From positions 1 to 53,504 of the forward strand of contig JBBQUY010000014.1 of the NCBI GenBank assembly GCA_038212015.1: a DNA stretch of 53,504 nucleotides. The letters are read 5' to 3'. Position numbers and translations under genes: made by a program. The notes below the pieces were generated by a model. That model was given only the letters and a program-made list of their open reading frames with translations, ran no database searches and had not been told where the DNA came from. The stretch comes from JAGQUL01 sp038212015. GTDB lineage: Bacteria > Actinomycetota > Thermoleophilia > Gaiellales > SKUG01. Shown here piece by piece: positions 53,159-53,504 of this stretch; the first letter of the stretch is position 1, and every line of letters starts with the position of its first letter.

Positions 53159-53497
53159 TCAGTGCAGCCAGGGCGCGAGCAGCTTCTCGACGTCGCTCGG
53201 TCGGTGGTAGCCCGTCAGGCGTGCCTGGACCGCACCTTCATCGACGATGACGAGCGTCGGCGCGTCCTCGACGTGGAAGCGATCGAACAGGTCGGGGCGC
53301 TGCTCGCGCAGCACGATCCGGTACCGGAACGAGCCGTGGTTGTGGCGACGCTGGAGCACGTGCGCGACGAAGCCGTCCATCCGTCGGGACTGGCCGCTCG
53401 TGTACTCGGCAAACAGCAGCAGCAGCGGCGGCTTGGTCGTGACACGCGGGGCGGTCGTGGGATGCTGGGAGACTGGGTGTGGGGCAATCGTGGACAT
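53159..53497 (-). CDS. Thioredoxin-fold protein lacking the CxxC motif
   Basis: 112 residues, complete; the start at 53497 is 7 nt from the window end. LLLLFAEYTSGQSRRMDGFVAHVL matches the thioredoxin beta-alpha unit but has SGQS where CxxC is expected; RFHVEDAPTLVIVDEG contains the cis-Pro loop and the last strand and helix (RLTGYHRPSDVEKLL) are normal. Without cysteines it cannot act as a disulfide reductase and is more likely a binding or chaperone-like protein. Confidence 0.78.
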   Translation of the reverse strand: MSTIAPHPVSQHPTTAPRVTTKPPLLLLFAEYTSGQSRRMDGFVAHVLQRRHNHGSFRYRIVLREQRPDLFDRFHVEDAPTLVIVDEGAVQARLTGYHRPSDVEKLLAPWLH

Positions 53498-53504
53498 GGA
53501 GAGA

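Overview
This is a chromosomal segment of a high-GC actinobacterium. It has a fused two-WYL-domain PafBC-type regulator, a Gram-positive-type LexA with a GAAC-N4-GTTC operator, a class A RNase P RNA, a fused Ala/Pro-rich coding style, and no codon or gene order specific to mycobacteria or Streptomyces. A deep-branching class such as Thermoleophilia (Patulibacter/Conexibacter-like) is my guess; this is inference, not something the sequence proves. Nearly all of the window is core-like, except the first kilobase, which is the right end of an integrated element.

Layout. 1-1.5 kb: the 3' part of a large serine recombinase runs directly into an OmpR-type response regulator gene that is cut off inside its DNA-binding domain, so the attachment site lies near 960-985. 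1.8-10.6 kb: DUF192 protein, coiled-coil protein, orphan Flp-type pilin, 3-hydroxybutyryl-CoA dehydrogenase, three MarR-type regulators in a row, and a two-gene zinc-ribbon/SPOR-like operon. 10.8-19.5 kb: small Cys/His protein, pafBC, PilZ protein, deoxynucleoside kinase, a phosphodiesterase whose metal motifs appear in permuted order, a histidine-kinase phosphoacceptor domain without an ATPase domain, and a CHAP amidase. 19.5-27.7 kb: guaB, an unknown Ala/Lys-rich membrane protein, rnpB, a Gly-rich protein, an L,D-transpeptidase, a subtilisin-like protease, a CheY-like receiver, lexA with its SOS box over the start codon, and tRNA-Leu(GAG). 28-34.4 kb: a complete oligopeptide/dipeptide ABC transporter operon (oppA-B-C-D-F) on the minus strand. 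34.5-40.2 kb: secG, a metallo-beta-lactamase-fold hydrolase, a secreted protein, a GH38 alpha-mannosidase and small proteins. 40.3-44.0 kb: a tightly coupled non-oxidative pentose phosphate operon (tkt-rpiB-tal). 44.2-49.8 kb: two large paralogous proteins of no recognised family. 49.9-53.5 kb: a PAS/VOC/FAD-oxidoreductase operon, a one-helix membrane protein and a cysteine-less thioredoxin-fold protein.

The most unusual part is 44.2-49.8 kb. Two long minus-strand genes encode MSAG-starting proteins with Pro/Ala-rich ends, hydrophobic central segments and a shared module of about 40 residues with consensus W-N-x-E-W-x-x-K-F-x-x-x-G-x-P (five degenerate copies in one, one copy in the other). 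Their upstream regions share a three-part element with identical spacing in both (TTTCGCGAT, 4 nt, TGAAAC, 15 nt, CGCGATAG), which resembles a sigma-28/WhiG-type promoter with an extra upstream box. Together they look like a small co-regulated protein family of unknown function, possibly under a motility- or development-type sigma factor.
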